DNA of 63,436 nucleotides from Alphaproteobacteria bacterium (GTDB lineage Bacteria; Pseudomonadota; Alphaproteobacteria; CACIAM-22H2). A program made the translations under genes and the position numbers. Positions 15,407-24,241 of this stretch are shown here, one piece after another. The notes under the pieces are model-generated. The model searched no databases and was not told the DNA's origin. It saw only the letters and a program-made list of their open reading frames with translations. How positions within the stretch are numbered: the first letter of the stretch is position 1; every line of letters starts with the position of its first letter. The DNA lies in contig JAFKFM010000013.1 of NCBI GenBank assembly GCA_017308135.1, positions 1-63,436 of the forward strand, written 5' to 3'.

Positions 15407-18400
15407 TTAGCTCGAGTTTTGTTTCGCCAATTCAGGCGAACCGCCGCCGAGTTCATCGACGGCCGACTCGAACCGCCCGAAGCGCAGGGCTAGGGTGGGT
15501 AAGACAAGCAAATTCAGGGTCATCGAGGTCAGCAGGCCTCCCAGGATCACGAGCGCCATGGGGCCTTCTATCTCACGGCCTGGATCTCCCATTCCGATCA
15601 CGAGAGGCAGGAGACCGAGCGCAGTAACGAGCGAGGTCATCAGGATCGGCGTCAGCCGGTCGCCGGCGCCTTTGATTGCAGCTTCGAGACCCCAAAGCAT
15701 GCCGTCAGTTTCGACCAGATGCTCATAGTGGGAGATCATCATGATCGAGTTGCGCAGCGTGATTCCGAACAGTGTCACGAAACCAACCATCGAACCGAGT
15801 GAGAGTACGCCTCCGGTCGCAAATACCGCCAGCACGCCACCAACGAGCGCGAAGGGCAGATTGACGAGAACGAGCAGCAGGTTTCGCCAGTTGCGCGTTA
15901 CGATCGACAGCAGCAGCACCACGCCGATTGCGGCGATCGACGAATGAATCAGCAGGTCGCGCCGGGATTGCGCCTGCGCCTGCGCCGAACCGGCGAATTC
16001 CACGTAGACCCCGCTCGGGAGTTCTACGTTGGCAGAGACCGCGGCCTGAGCATCCCGCACGAACGAGGCGACGTCACGGCCGGCAACGTTCGCCGTCACC
16101 GTTTGGAGACGTCGGCCACCGAGATGAGATACCTGATAGCGCCCGGCGGTTTCGTATATGTCCGCGATTTGCTTGAGAAGCACATAGCTGCCGCTCGGGG
16201 CGCGTAGCGCGAGGTCACCGACCTTGGTGATACTATTGCGGCTCTCGGCGTCAAGCACCGTGATGACGTTGAAAACCCGGTTGCCATCATAGCTCTGGCC
16301 CACAACATCGCCCTGATAGGCGGTGCGGACCAAATCGAGGACGTCCACCGCATCGAAGCCCCAGCGCTCCACGTCCTTTTTCCGGAGTCGAATGGTCAAC
16401 TGCGGCATGCCAGGCGGCGATTGCAATTGCACGTCCGTCGCACCCTGGATACCCCCAACGGTACGCGCGACGTCCCGTGCCGCGCGATCGAGCGTGTCGA
16501 GATCGTCGCCGAAGATGTTGACGACGACGGCAGCCGTGTAGCCTGACAAGGTTTCCTCTACGCGCTCGGTCAGGAATGGCGTGACCGCGAAATTGACTCC
16601 CGCGAACCCTCGGAGCGCCTTGCGTACGTCGGCCTGCGCTCCTTCCGTCTGGTCGCCCGATAATCCGGATTTGAGGTCGACTTCGAACTCGCTTTCATGC
16701 GTGCCCGCGGTGTCGTCGGCTTTCTCGGCGCGGCCGATGTGCTGGGCGACCGAGCGCACCATCGGTAGCGCGGTCAAAGCCTTGGTCACAAGCGCACCGA
16801 GGCGCTCGGATTCGGCGATCGAAGTGCCGGGCACAGCCGACATGTGAAGAATGAAATGCCCTTCCTGGAGTTCGGGCAGGAAGGCGCTACCGAAGAACGG
16901 AAGGGCGGCACAACCGGCCACGGTAAAAACCAGAGCGGCGGCGATCGCCATCCGCGGATGGATGGCGATGCCGCCTAAAATTCGCTCATAACGCCCGCGC
17001 GTCCAGCGAACGACGGGCGGCTCTCTATCATGGGCGACCGCACCCGCGCCTTCGCCCCCTCGTCCGCGGCCGGCGAGCAGCAGCATCGAGAGCGCCGGCG
17101 TCACCGTCAGCGCCACGACAAGCGATGCGAGAATGGCGAAGATATAGGCCATGCCGAGCGGCGCAAAGAACCGGCCGGAGAGACCCGGCAATGTCAGCAC
17201 GGGCAAGAAGACAAGGATAACCGCGAAGGTCGCATAAAGGACAGCGCCGCGCACTTCGAGCGAGGCGTCGAGTACGACCCGGCCCACCGGCCGAGGTTCC
17301 GGCAAACGCCTGTTCTCGCGTAAACGTCGGACGATGTTCTCAACGCCGATCACCGCATCATCAACGACTTCGCCGATGGCGATCGCGAGCCCGCCCAAGG
17401 TCATTGTGTTCAGGCTCTGCCCCAAAGCGTCGAGGACAATGACGGCGGCAAGCAGTGACAGCGGGATCGCTGTGCAGGCGATCGCTGCGCTGCGTAGATC
17501 GAACAGGAACAGAAACAGCACCACAATGACGAGGATGCCACCAAGAACCAGCGAGTCCCGGACATTGTTGGTGGCCGTATCGATGAAGTTGGCCGGACGA
17601 AAAAGATCGCCGTGAAATTTAATACCGGCCTTCTCCAGCCTCGGCCGCAAGCTCGCCAGCGCCTCTTCGACGCGCTGGGTCACCTCGACCGTATTGGCCC
17701 CGTATTGCCCCGAGACATTCAGCATTACGCCGGGTTGGCCCATAATCGTCGCGCCGCCGATCGGCGGCTCCGGCGCATAGACCACCTCGGCGACGTCGCC
17801 GAGAAGCACGCTCGAAGCGCCCTGGTTCAGCAGAACAGTGTGAGCAACATCCTCCGCCTGGAGTGACTGGCCCTCGGTCTGGAAGACGATGCGTTGATTG
17901 GTTGTGTCGATAAAGCCCGCACCGCGCACGCCGGTCGCCTTCTTCGCCGCGGTCAGAACGTCGGTGAGGGTGAGATTATAGCGAATGAGCTGGTCCGGAT
18001 GTACCTGAACCTGAAGCGAACGAAGATCGCCGCCGAACACCGCGACCTTGGCGACGCCCGGCACGGCGAGAAGCCGCAGGCGCAGCGTCCAATCGGCGAT
18101 AGTGCGTAAATCCATCAGCGAGTGCGTGTCGGAGGTGAGCCCGGCGACAAGGATGGTACTCGTCGAAGAGGTCAGCGGCGTCATTCCCGGCGGCCCCGTC
18201 CCCGCCGGGAGCTGTTGTGCGGCGACCGCCAGACGCTCGGCCACCACTTGCCGATCCCGATAGATGTCACTTCCGGGCGCGAAGATAACCGTGATGACGG
18301 AGAGCCCCTGGATCGAGGTGGACCGCAACGATTGCACGCCGGGGACACCATTGATGGCATTCTCGATCGGCTGGGTGACGAGAACCTCGATCTGTTCTGG

Positions 18401-18610
18401 CGTAAGGCCGGGCGCCTCGGTCTGGATGCCGACCTGGGGCGGTGCGAACTCCGGGAAGACGTCGTATTTAGCGCGAACAACCGAGAGGACGCCGTAGCCG
18501 AGCAGCACCAAGGCCATAGCCACGACGATGCCGCGGAAGCGGATCGCGAAGCCGATGACATTCGCTTGCAAGCCCGACGGCGTTGAGGGACCGGGGGTTG
18601 CCTGCGTCAT
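15407..18610 (-). CDS. RND efflux pump, CusA/CzcA (HME) class
   Basis: A full-length inner-membrane RND transporter of 1067 residues. It has the N-terminal KYDVFPEFAPPQVGIQTEAPGLTPEQIE segment of metal/HME pumps, and in TM4 the proton-relay motif AIGEVVDDAVIGVENIVRRLR. I use ATG 18610 (MTQATPGPSTP), which overlaps the adaptor stop by ATGA. It uses the proton gradient to move substrate from periplasm or cytoplasm out through an outer-membrane channel. The operon has no outer-membrane factor, so it may use the one at 59189 or a host TolC. The substrate is not fixed by sequence: HME pumps export Cu/Ag or Zn/Co/Cd, and the ChrB-like first gene hints at another stress. Confidence 0.88.
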   Translation of the reverse strand: MTQATPGPSTPSGLQANVIGFAIRFRGIVVAMALVLLGYGVLSVVRAKYDVFPEFAPPQVGIQTEAPGLTPEQIEVLVTQPIENAINGVPGVQSLRSTSIQGLSVITVIFAPGSDIYRDRQVVAERLAVAAQQLPAGTGPPGMTPLTSSTSTILVAGLTSDTHSLMDLRTIADWTLRLRLLAVPGVAKVAVFGGDLRSLQVQVHPDQLIRYNLTLTDVLTAAKKATGVRGAGFIDTTNQRIVFQTEGQSLQAEDVAHTVLLNQGASSVLLGDVAEVVYAPEPPIGGATIMGQPGVMLNVSGQYGANTVEVTQRVEEALASLRPRLEKAGIKFHGDLFRPANFIDTATNNVRDSLVLGGILVIVVLFLFLFDLRSAAIACTAIPLSLLAAVIVLDALGQSLNTMTLGGLAIAIGEVVDDAVIGVENIVRRLRENRRLPEPRPVGRVVLDASLEVRGAVLYATFAVILVFLPVLTLPGLSGRFFAPLGMAYIFAILASLVVALTVTPALSMLLLAGRGRGGEGAGAVAHDREPPVVRWTRGRYERILGGIAIHPRMAIAAALVFTVAGCAALPFFGSAFLPELQEGHFILHMSAVPGTSIAESERLGALVTKALTALPMVRSVAQHIGRAEKADDTAGTHESEFEVDLKSGLSGDQTEGAQADVRKALRGFAGVNFAVTPFLTERVEETLSGYTAAVVVNIFGDDLDTLDRAARDVARTVGGIQGATDVQLQSPPGMPQLTIRLRKKDVERWGFDAVDVLDLVRTAYQGDVVGQSYDGNRVFNVITVLDAESRNSITKVGDLALRAPSGSYVLLKQIADIYETAGRYQVSHLGGRRLQTVTANVAGRDVASFVRDAQAAVSANVELPSGVYVEFAGSAQAQAQSRRDLLIHSSIAAIGVVLLLSIVTRNWRNLLLVLVNLPFALVGGVLAVFATGGVLSLGSMVGFVTLFGITLRNSIMMISHYEHLVETDGMLWGLEAAIKGAGDRLTPILMTSLVTALGLLPLVIGMGDPGREIEGPMALVILGGLLTSMTLNLLVLPTLALRFGRFESAVDELGGGSPELAKQNSS

Positions 18611-19725
18611 TTGTTGTCCTCGCCGACCTGGATCTGCGCGCGGAATTCTTCGGACAACAAGATCTGCGCCCCCTGTGCCACAATCTCCGGAGTGGGTTGT
18701 GGGAGGCTCTTGACGGAAACGATGAAGCCGCCTCCGGGCGCGGGCACATCGGTTGGAATTTCGTGGCGGGTGAACGTGTCCGCGCCGGTGCGCAAATAGA
18801 CCCAGGCGCGCCCCGTCCACCACACGACGGCGGAGGCCGGAATTTCGATTCCGTCGATGGGAGCACCGGCGGGCAAGAATGCAAGGACGTTCATGCCCGG
18901 CAACAGATTACTCGCGGCATCCGCGGAATAATAAAAACTCAGACCTTGGATCTTCGGGTCCGTTTGCGTGGCGGGCGAGATGAATTGGACTTGATGGCGC
19001 GTGGCGCTTGCACCGAATTGGACCATCGCGTTCGGTGCCCGGGTTATGAATTTGTCTGGAGGTAGCGTGATCTGAAGCAGGAAAGTCTGGCGCTCGATTA
19101 GCGCGGTCACCAATGGGTCGCCCTCGACGAGCGCCTTGCCAATCACCGTTCCCCACTCTTCCAGTGCCGTCGCCCTTAGCGTCCTGACCTGAACCTCTGT
19201 TGTAGCGACGCCAGCTTGATCGGCGCGGAACGTGGCCTCGGCCGTCTGGAGTTGTGCCAGGGTCGTGACCTTGTCCCTGGAAAGCGCCTGCGCACGCTCG
19301 AAGGCCGCCTTCGATGCAACGATCCTGGCTTGGGCGCTCTGAAGCTGAGCGACGGCACTCACATAACTGTTGTCCAGCGTGACCAGCTTGTCGAGGTCAA
19401 GCACGGTCCCGTAGGCGCGGACCTGATCCTGGTACTGGGTCGACTTTGGTTTGGTGACTTCAATCCCGTTCTGCTGGCGCGTTGCGGCGTCGAGCGTCAC
19501 GACGGGTTGATCGCGGCCGTTATCCGACACGCGCAAGGGAGCTTTGACCGGACGTTCTCGCTCGGCTTCCAACACCGCTTCGCCTCGTCCGGCGAGGAAC
19601 CCCCAAACGACAAGCGCGCCAAGCGCTCCGACCGCCGCCAGGATAACCAAAAGCCGAACGACACGACGTCCAGGTCCACCGGGGTTCTTGTGCTCATCAC
19701 CGGTCATGCTCATATCCATCGACAT
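18607..19725 (-). CDS. RND periplasmic adaptor (CusB/HlyD type)
   Basis: A 372-residue membrane-fusion protein. A Met-rich N-terminus (MSMDMSMTG) precedes one membrane anchor (VVRLLVILAAVGALGALVVWGF). The long hairpin (AVAQLQSAQARIVASKAAFERAQALSRDKVTTLAQLQTAEATFRADQ) and beta-barrel parts are typical of CusB-like adaptors, which link the pump to the outer-membrane channel. It overlaps the MFS gene end by about 29 bp and the pump start by four bases, so all are translated together. The start could alternatively be the Met seven codons later. Confidence 0.88.
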   Translation of the reverse strand: MSMDMSMTGDEHKNPGGPGRRVVRLLVILAAVGALGALVVWGFLAGRGEAVLEAERERPVKAPLRVSDNGRDQPVVTLDAATRQQNGIEVTKPKSTQYQDQVRAYGTVLDLDKLVTLDNSYVSAVAQLQSAQARIVASKAAFERAQALSRDKVTTLAQLQTAEATFRADQAGVATTEVQVRTLRATALEEWGTVIGKALVEGDPLVTALIERQTFLLQITLPPDKFITRAPNAMVQFGASATRHQVQFISPATQTDPKIQGLSFYYSADAASNLLPGMNVLAFLPAGAPIDGIEIPASAVVWWTGRAWVYLRTGADTFTRHEIPTDVPAPGGGFIVSVKSLPQPTPEIVAQGAQILLSEEFRAQIQVGEDNK

Positions 19726-20965
19726 TTTCCGATTGCTCTACGTTGATGAGGTGCTCGCTGAAATCCTTCCGGAATTGCTTTCGTAAGCCGAGCAGACCGG
19801 CCAAAGCGATGGCGGTAAACGCTGCGCCGGCCAGGAAGGTCGCGACCGGTCCGTAGACATCCCACAGCGCTCCGGCGACCACGCTGGCGATGAGCAGGGC
19901 AATTCCGCTTGCGAGGTTGAAAACTCCAAACGCGGTTCCGCGCAGATCGGCAGGCGCGGTGTCGGCCACCAGCGTTGCAAGCAGCCCTTGCGTTAGGCCC
20001 ATGTGCAGGCCCCAAAACATCACGCCGAGCAGAAGGATGGACACCGATGTCGTGAGTGCCAGAAGCAGATCAGCGATCACGAGTGCGGCGACGCCGACGA
20101 TCAGGACGCCCTGACGCCCGAACCGATCCGACAGTACGCCCGCCGGATAAGCCGCGAACGCGTAAGCGATGTTCATAACGACCATGACGACCGGCACGAT
20201 CGCAATGGCGAGGCCTACGTTCAGCGCTCTGAGAACCAGAAAGGCTTCGCTGAACCGAGCCAGTGTCAGCACTACCGCAACCGCCACCACGGCCCAGAAT
20301 GGCCGCGAGAGCCGTCTGGCATCGGCGAAGTGCGGCTTGGGTCTTGCAGCAACGCCACCAACACGTTCCGGCTCCTTCACGGCGAACGCCATCAGGCCAA
20401 ACGCGATGAACGCCGGGATGACCGCGATCCAGAACACCGCGGCGTAATTGTCGCCGGTGAAAAGCATAAGCCCGATTGCGGCCAGCGGGCCGAGGAAGGC
20501 CCCGATCGTGTCGAGGGACTGTCTTAAACCGAAGCTTGCTCCTCTCAACGGAGCGGGCGCGAGATCGGCCACCAGCGCGTCGCGCGGCGCCCCGCGAATT
20601 CCCTTGCCCACCCGGTCAAGGAAGCGAGCGGTCACGACCCATTCAATCGTCGTTGCGAGCGGGAAGATCGGCTTGGTGAGGGCGGCAAGACCGTAGCCGA
20701 TAACGGCCAGCAGCTTGCGGCGACCCAGCCAATCTGACAGCGCGCCGGAGAAAATTTTAGTGATCATCGCCGTCGCTTCGGCAACACCCTCGATGAGCCC
20801 GACCATGAGCGTCGAGGCTCCAAGCACGGTGACGAGATAGACCGGCAGGAGAGCGTGGATCATCTCGGATGAGAGGTCCATGAACATCGAGACGAACCCA
20901 AGCGCCCAGATTCCGCGCGGCAGGTCTCGAACTAACGTGGAGGCGGCAAGAACCCGGTCAGCCAT
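19697..20965 (-). CDS. MFS transporter in the ChrB-like/RND operon
   Basis: A twelve-helix major facilitator of ~422 residues. The loop 2-3 motif is GALSDWLGRRKLL and the repeat in the second half is GVLSDRFGRQGVL. Also seen: DRVGKGIRGAPRDALVADLAP and LVADTAPADLRGTAFGVFNLASG, typical of a subgroup often annotated as heavy-metal or antibiotic exporters. ATG 20965 has GGGAG ahead and lies inside the end of the ChrB-like gene; the longer frame to 21034 is rejected. A 3' remnant of a paralogue is at 27440-27644. The substrate is unknown. Chromate or another oxyanion is a possibility given the neighbour, but MFS proteins are not the classic ChrA chromate pump. Confidence 0.85.
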   Translation of the reverse strand: MADRVLAASTLVRDLPRGIWALGFVSMFMDLSSEMIHALLPVYLVTVLGASTLMVGLIEGVAEATAMITKIFSGALSDWLGRRKLLAVIGYGLAALTKPIFPLATTIEWVVTARFLDRVGKGIRGAPRDALVADLAPAPLRGASFGLRQSLDTIGAFLGPLAAIGLMLFTGDNYAAVFWIAVIPAFIAFGLMAFAVKEPERVGGVAARPKPHFADARRLSRPFWAVVAVAVVLTLARFSEAFLVLRALNVGLAIAIVPVVMVVMNIAYAFAAYPAGVLSDRFGRQGVLIVGVAALVIADLLLALTTSVSILLLGVMFWGLHMGLTQGLLATLVADTAPADLRGTAFGVFNLASGIALLIASVVAGALWDVYGPVATFLAGAAFTAIALAGLLGLRKQFRKDFSEHLINVEQSENVDGYEHDR

Positions 20966-21581
20966 CCCGCGGTCTCCCTCGCTTCTTGAGAGGGGGATTC
21001 GGAGTCGCGGTATCCGACGAACCAGTGCGGTCATCAGCCGCGTCTACAATGCCCTCTTGCGCATAGACCGCGTCGGCGAAGGTTCGCAAAGCGGTGCCAC
21101 AGGTCTCGAGCGTTTCATTCGCCTGCTGCATTCGGGCGTCGGGGAAAAAGTCGCGCGCCTTGATCTTGGAGAGCCAGGTAGAAAGCTTGTCGAGGTCATC
21201 CTCAATCTCCTCAAGCTCTGCAAACGTGAACTTCCGGCGCCGGGTCTCCTTTTCGATCTCGGCAAGAAATTCGCCGGACCGCTCGGCAAACTCGTCGTAT
21301 TCGCGTGCTCGGTCAGCCTGAAACCGGGCAACGATGGCGCGCTCTTCTTCGTCGCTGGTTGCAGCGGTCGCAAAAACGGTGGCGCTGCCGCCTTGCGCGC
21401 GAACCATCTCGACGAGTTGCGCATAGAGCAGTTTGTGCTCGTCCGTGACCGTTAGAATCCAGGCCCCGTTCAGCACGCTGGCGGCTCCGGCGGCACGAAG
21501 ACGGCGCCACAGTGCCACGCGCCCGCTGGAGGGAGCGGCAGGAAGTTGCCCCAAGAACAGAAGCCACTGATTTGGAATCAG
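20958..21581 (-). CDS. ChrB N-terminal-domain protein, likely regulator
   Basis: The N-terminus NQWLLFLGQLPAAPSSGRVALWRRLRAAGA matches the start of ChrB (chromate-responsive regulator). The rest is a helical, charged region with LEEIEDDLDKLSTWLSKIKARDFF. The C-terminal ChrB domain is missing, so it is about 200 residues instead of ~310. No ATG/GTG start fits. TTG 21554 would cut into the conserved motif; CTG 21581 or ATT 21578, six or nine bases after AGGGG, keep it. An in-frame stop bounds the frame just upstream. It is first in a four-gene overlapping operon and faces a 30-bp palindrome it may bind (inference). Confidence 0.7.
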   Translation of the reverse strand: MIPNQWLLFLGQLPAAPSSGRVALWRRLRAAGAASVLNGAWILTVTDEHKLLYAQLVEMVRAQGGSATVFATAATSDEEERAIVARFQADRAREYDEFAERSGEFLAEIEKETRRRKFTFAELEEIEDDLDKLSTWLSKIKARDFFPDARMQQANETLETCGTALRTFADAVYAQEGIVDAADDRTGSSDTATPNPPLKKRGRPRDG

Positions 21582-21597
21582 AATATTCCCCTGTTAA

Positions 21598-21653
21598 AAC
21601 ACCTGTTGCATATCCGGAAGGCTAGATGAATGCAACACCTGTTGCATTCATCT
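21598..21653. promoter_or_regulatory. 30-bp palindromic operator plus a half-site
   Basis: Arms AGATGAATGCAACA at 21624-21637 and its exact reverse complement at 21640-21653 are separated by two bases. A second copy of the core (AACACCTGTTGCAT, 21598-21611) lies 21 bp closer to the gene. The site is just upstream of the ChrB-like operon and is most likely its operator. Confidence 0.7.
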
Positions 21654-21704
21654 TATGGCTCTTCAAATGTCTAGCGACCGCGTTTTCACTGCTGACGCGG
21701 TATA

Positions 21705-21818
21705 TCTTCGCCGCAATGCGCGTCGACGCTCGCCATCTGGCGTGAAACGGCAGGCTGGCGGTGGATGCCGGTCACGTTCGCCTCTATGTTTGCGCTGGCC
21801 TATGTGGTGAGCCTGCTG
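21705..21818 (+). pseudogene. feoB: Remnant of feoB 3' end (ferrous iron transporter)
   Basis: In one frame the sequence reads QCASTLAIWRETAGWRW followed by MPVTFASMFALAYVVSLL. This matches the last cytoplasmic loop and helix of FeoB, where ST(L/V)A...RRET.SWRW and ALAYxxAL are conserved. Everything upstream (GTPase and core) is missing, and the frame runs on to a stop at 21918-21920. It is a recombination scar, not a functional gene. Confidence 0.65.
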
Positions 21819-21971
21819 ACAACGCCGCGCATGCCTTTAGCCGGGGGACAGATAGTGGCTGGTTCGCGAACTTATCGTGCTTGGCGCACTCGTCGCTCAT
21901 CGCATTGTTCGCAAATTTGACTGGAAACGATCCAATCGTGACAGCAAGAATTGCCCCTTTTGATGCAAACA

Positions 21972-22310
21972 CTATCCGGCGCGAAGCGCTTCGAGATCAG
22001 GCTTGCTGGAACGCGTTTGCATCAAGGCGATTGCGATGGCGCCGCAAGCAAAGCTTGAGACGATCGCGACCATCAAATACAGCCAGGGAACCGACAAGGC
22101 TTCCGGAGGGGGATCGAACACACCTGCGAGGATCGCCACCATAGCCGCCGCGATCGTGAATCCTGTGATCAGTCCAAGGGTCGTGCCGCCGGCGACAACG
22201 AGCAGTCCTTCGACCCATAAGAATCCTCCGAGTTGCGAGCGTGTTGCGCCGAGCGCGGTCAGGAGCGTGAAACTGCGCTTGCGCTCCGCTAGTCCTGGCG
22301 ACGTCGATCG
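21972..22310 (-). pseudogene. Remnant of FtsX-type ABC permease (C-terminus)
   Basis: The minus strand encodes RKRSFTLLTALGATRSQLGG, a helix VVAGGTTLGLITGFTIAAAMVAILAG, and a final VAIVSSFACGAIAIAL helix, ending with a stop at 21972. This is the C-terminal FtsX domain of MacB/LolC-like permeases. The N-terminal part is absent or scrambled. It follows the ABC ATPase remnant in the usual order. Confidence 0.65.
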
Positions 22311-22324
22311 CTTGGATGAATGGT

Positions 22325-22585
22325 TTAGGCATCGACAATACGTCCGTCTTCGAGGCGAATGACCCGGTCCGCCCGTCCGGCGAGCGCCTAGCTATGTGTC
22401 GCAATCAAAATTGCAGTCCCGGCCGCGCGTTGTCTGCCAAGAAGATCCAGCACGCGCTCCTCTGTCGCGGCGTCGACTTGCCCTGTGGGCTCATCGGCAA
22501 GAAGAACGCGCGGGGAGGTGGCCAGAGCGACGGCCGCCATCAAAGCCCTCCTCCGGCGGTCGTTCTGACTTTTTGGACGCACCAT
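22325..22585 (-). pseudogene. Remnant of ABC-transporter ATPase with in-frame TAG
   Basis: The minus strand encodes the second half of a LolD/MacB-type ATPase: MAAVALATSPRVLLADEPTGQVD (Walker B and D-loop) and AILIATHS (H-loop). An amber codon (22388-22390) follows where Glu is expected, then ALAGRADRVIRLEDGRIVDA and a stop at 22325. The Walker A half is missing. It belonged to one transporter with the following permease remnant. Confidence 0.65.
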
Positions 22586-22665
22586 TGGCGCGATCCGGAT
22601 TCACATTGTTTTTGAGATATGTCGGTTTCTCGTGCGAGGTGCCTGTTCGAAAACATAATAGTCGG

Positions 22666-22683
22666 GACTTAGTGGCGAATGAG
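22666..22683 (-). promoter_or_regulatory. Direct-repeat box 2 (proposed response-regulator site)
   Basis: On the minus strand CTCATTC-GCCA-CTAAGTC, with the two 7-mers 11 bp apart. It differs in only a few bases from boxes 1, 3, 4 and 5. No intact gene starts downstream of it on the minus strand, so its target may have been deleted. Confidence 0.45.
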
Positions 22684-22801
22684 GGGTTCGGCTGCTCGCA
22701 GACTCCCGTCTGCCTCTGATCGCGGATGGATCGCGGAATCCGACCCATATTCAAGCCAATGGCTATCGCCGGAGGACACGAACACCAGGCCCTGCACGAA
22801 C

Positions 22802-22845
22802 CCGGCGACCTTCAAACGAACTTGTGCTCGTTTGAAGGTCGCCGG
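22802..22845. repeat. Perfect 18-bp inverted repeat with 8-nt loop
   Basis: CCGGCGACCTTCAAACGA at 22802-22819 is repeated as its exact complement at 22828-22845. No T-run follows on either strand, so it is not a standard intrinsic terminator. It sits next to gene remnants and just downstream of COG4705 copy 3. It may be a leftover mobile-element end or a protein-binding palindrome. Confidence 0.6.
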
Positions 22846-22860
22846 ATCTGAATGCAAACT

Positions 22861-23655
22861 TCAGCTTTGACCGGATGCTTTATAGGACAATCCGCGATTG
22901 CCATGTCTGATAGTCATAAAAACAATGAGGCCGAAAATGCATACGAAGAAGATCACGCTGGTGAGCGTCGCGCCGAGCCCCAGTCCGCCCTTGTCGAGCG
23001 GCTGCGAAAGCAGATCACCGAACGAAGCTCCCAACGGGCGGGTCAGAATATAGGCGAGCCAGAATGACAGAACCGCATCCATCTTCAGGAAATAGTAGGC
23101 GAATGCGGCGACCGCGATTAGCGCGCCGAATATGAGTCCCGCCTGTGCGTAACCCAGCCCCAGCCCTTCTGCTGTGAGATCCCCGCCCGCCGTGCCGAGA
23201 GCGAAGGTGAGCAAAATAGCGAGCCAGTAGAACGCTTCGCGGCGCGTCGTATAGATTGTATGGATCGACAGTGTTCGCTCAACCGCATACCACACGGCGA
23301 ATGTGACGAGCAGCGCCATGCCGAAAAAGAGCGTGGTCGCCTTGAGACTGATGCCGAGGTTGTCGACGAGATTATCTGTAGTCAAGGTGCCGACGACGCT
23401 GATGAGCACGACGGAGATCCAGTAGATCGACGGGACATATTTTTTGCGCGCGAACTGTACGATCAGTGCGACGGCAAGAAACGCACTCATAATCCACGAG
23501 GTGACCGTGAGTCCAAAACCCAGATTTGTGTTCAGGAAATCGGCGGCCGTCTCGCCGACGGTCACGGCCATGGCCTTGATGATCCAGAACGAGATAGTGA
23601 TTTCCGGAACCTTGTTGAGCATGGTCGAAACACGCTGATTTTCCATCGCGATCAT
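22861..23655 (-). CDS. COG4705-type membrane protein, copy 3 (M2)
   Basis: A 264-residue protein, more divergent than copies 1 and 2 but with the same four units: SFWIIKAMAVTVGETAAD, YWISVVLISVVGTLTTDNLVD, FYWLAILLTFALGTAGGDL and FWLAYILTRPLGASFGD. About eight membrane helices. The frame is intact, unlike most M2 neighbours, so it may still work. The start is ATG 23655 or ATG 23646 (MENQRV). It is the last gene in the leftward order of M2. The function is unknown. Confidence 0.8.
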   Translation of the reverse strand: MIAMENQRVSTMLNKVPEITISFWIIKAMAVTVGETAADFLNTNLGFGLTVTSWIMSAFLAVALIVQFARKKYVPSIYWISVVLISVVGTLTTDNLVDNLGISLKATTLFFGMALLVTFAVWYAVERTLSIHTIYTTRREAFYWLAILLTFALGTAGGDLTAEGLGLGYAQAGLIFGALIAVAAFAYYFLKMDAVLSFWLAYILTRPLGASFGDLLSQPLDKGGLGLGATLTSVIFFVCIFGLIVFMTIRHGNRGLSYKASGQS

Positions 23656-23800
23656 AGGATGCGCCCCATTGATTGTTCAGTTTGCAGCTCTCTCATCGCG
23701 CAGCGAACGGCCAGCTTCGTCGCGAAGCCTTGCGGTCGCCAAATGACGCAGACGATGTTGCAACGATATTCGCAGCTTTGCGTCGTCGTGGTCGTTATCA

Positions 23801-24004
23801 TCAGAGCCACCTAAAGCTCTTCGCCATCAGGAGCCACTGATCGGCGTTGTCCGCGCCGTATGGCGCCGACAGAGTCAAGGTGGCAAGCTTACCGCCCTTC
23901 CAGAAGAAGTAACGTTCGTTCTCCAGACGGATCGCCTTATTGGTCACCGGATTTGCATCCGAATTCGAAGCGTATGAGATGACGATGGCCGGCCCCGAAG
24001 GAAC
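23801..24004 (-). pseudogene. 3' fragment of an unidentified protein fused after PepSY
   Basis: The minus strand encodes 67 residues ending at TGA 23801: PAIVISYASNSDANPVTN, then KAIRLENERYFFWKGGKL, then ATLTLSAPYGADNADQW. It looks like the C-terminus of a soluble, probably exported, protein. It is in a different frame from the PepSY fragment that precedes it, with no start of its own. I do not recognise the family. A deletion seems to have joined the two genes. Confidence 0.45.
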
Positions 24005-24009
24005 ACTCG

Positions 24010-24188
24010 TTAATGTGACCCCCGATTGTGCCCGGCTGCGCCTTCGTTGCGGCGGCGCGGGCCTGATCGAGGGTGATCGCAGCTTCCTTTGCGAGGCTGC
24101 TGCCGCCCATGGCGTACGAAGCGGTCGCGGTCAGAAGAGTAAGTCCGATCAAGGTCGCGCGGGATAGATTGTTCGCAAGCTGTGGCAT
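24010..24188 (-). pseudogene. 5' fragment of PepSY protein (M2)
   Basis: From ATG 24188 the product has a signal peptide (ATLIGLTLLTATASYA) and the first helix of a PepSY domain (AAITLDQARAAATKAQPGTI), closely similar to the M1 protein. Homology stops at about 24020, where the sequence runs into an unrelated fragment. The strand-rich half of the domain is lost, so it is not functional. Box 3 lies upstream at the expected distance. Confidence 0.65.
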
Positions 24189-24241
24189 GTTGATTTCCTG
24201 GATGCCGTAAGTCGCCACCGTCAGGGGTCTGTAGCCATCAA

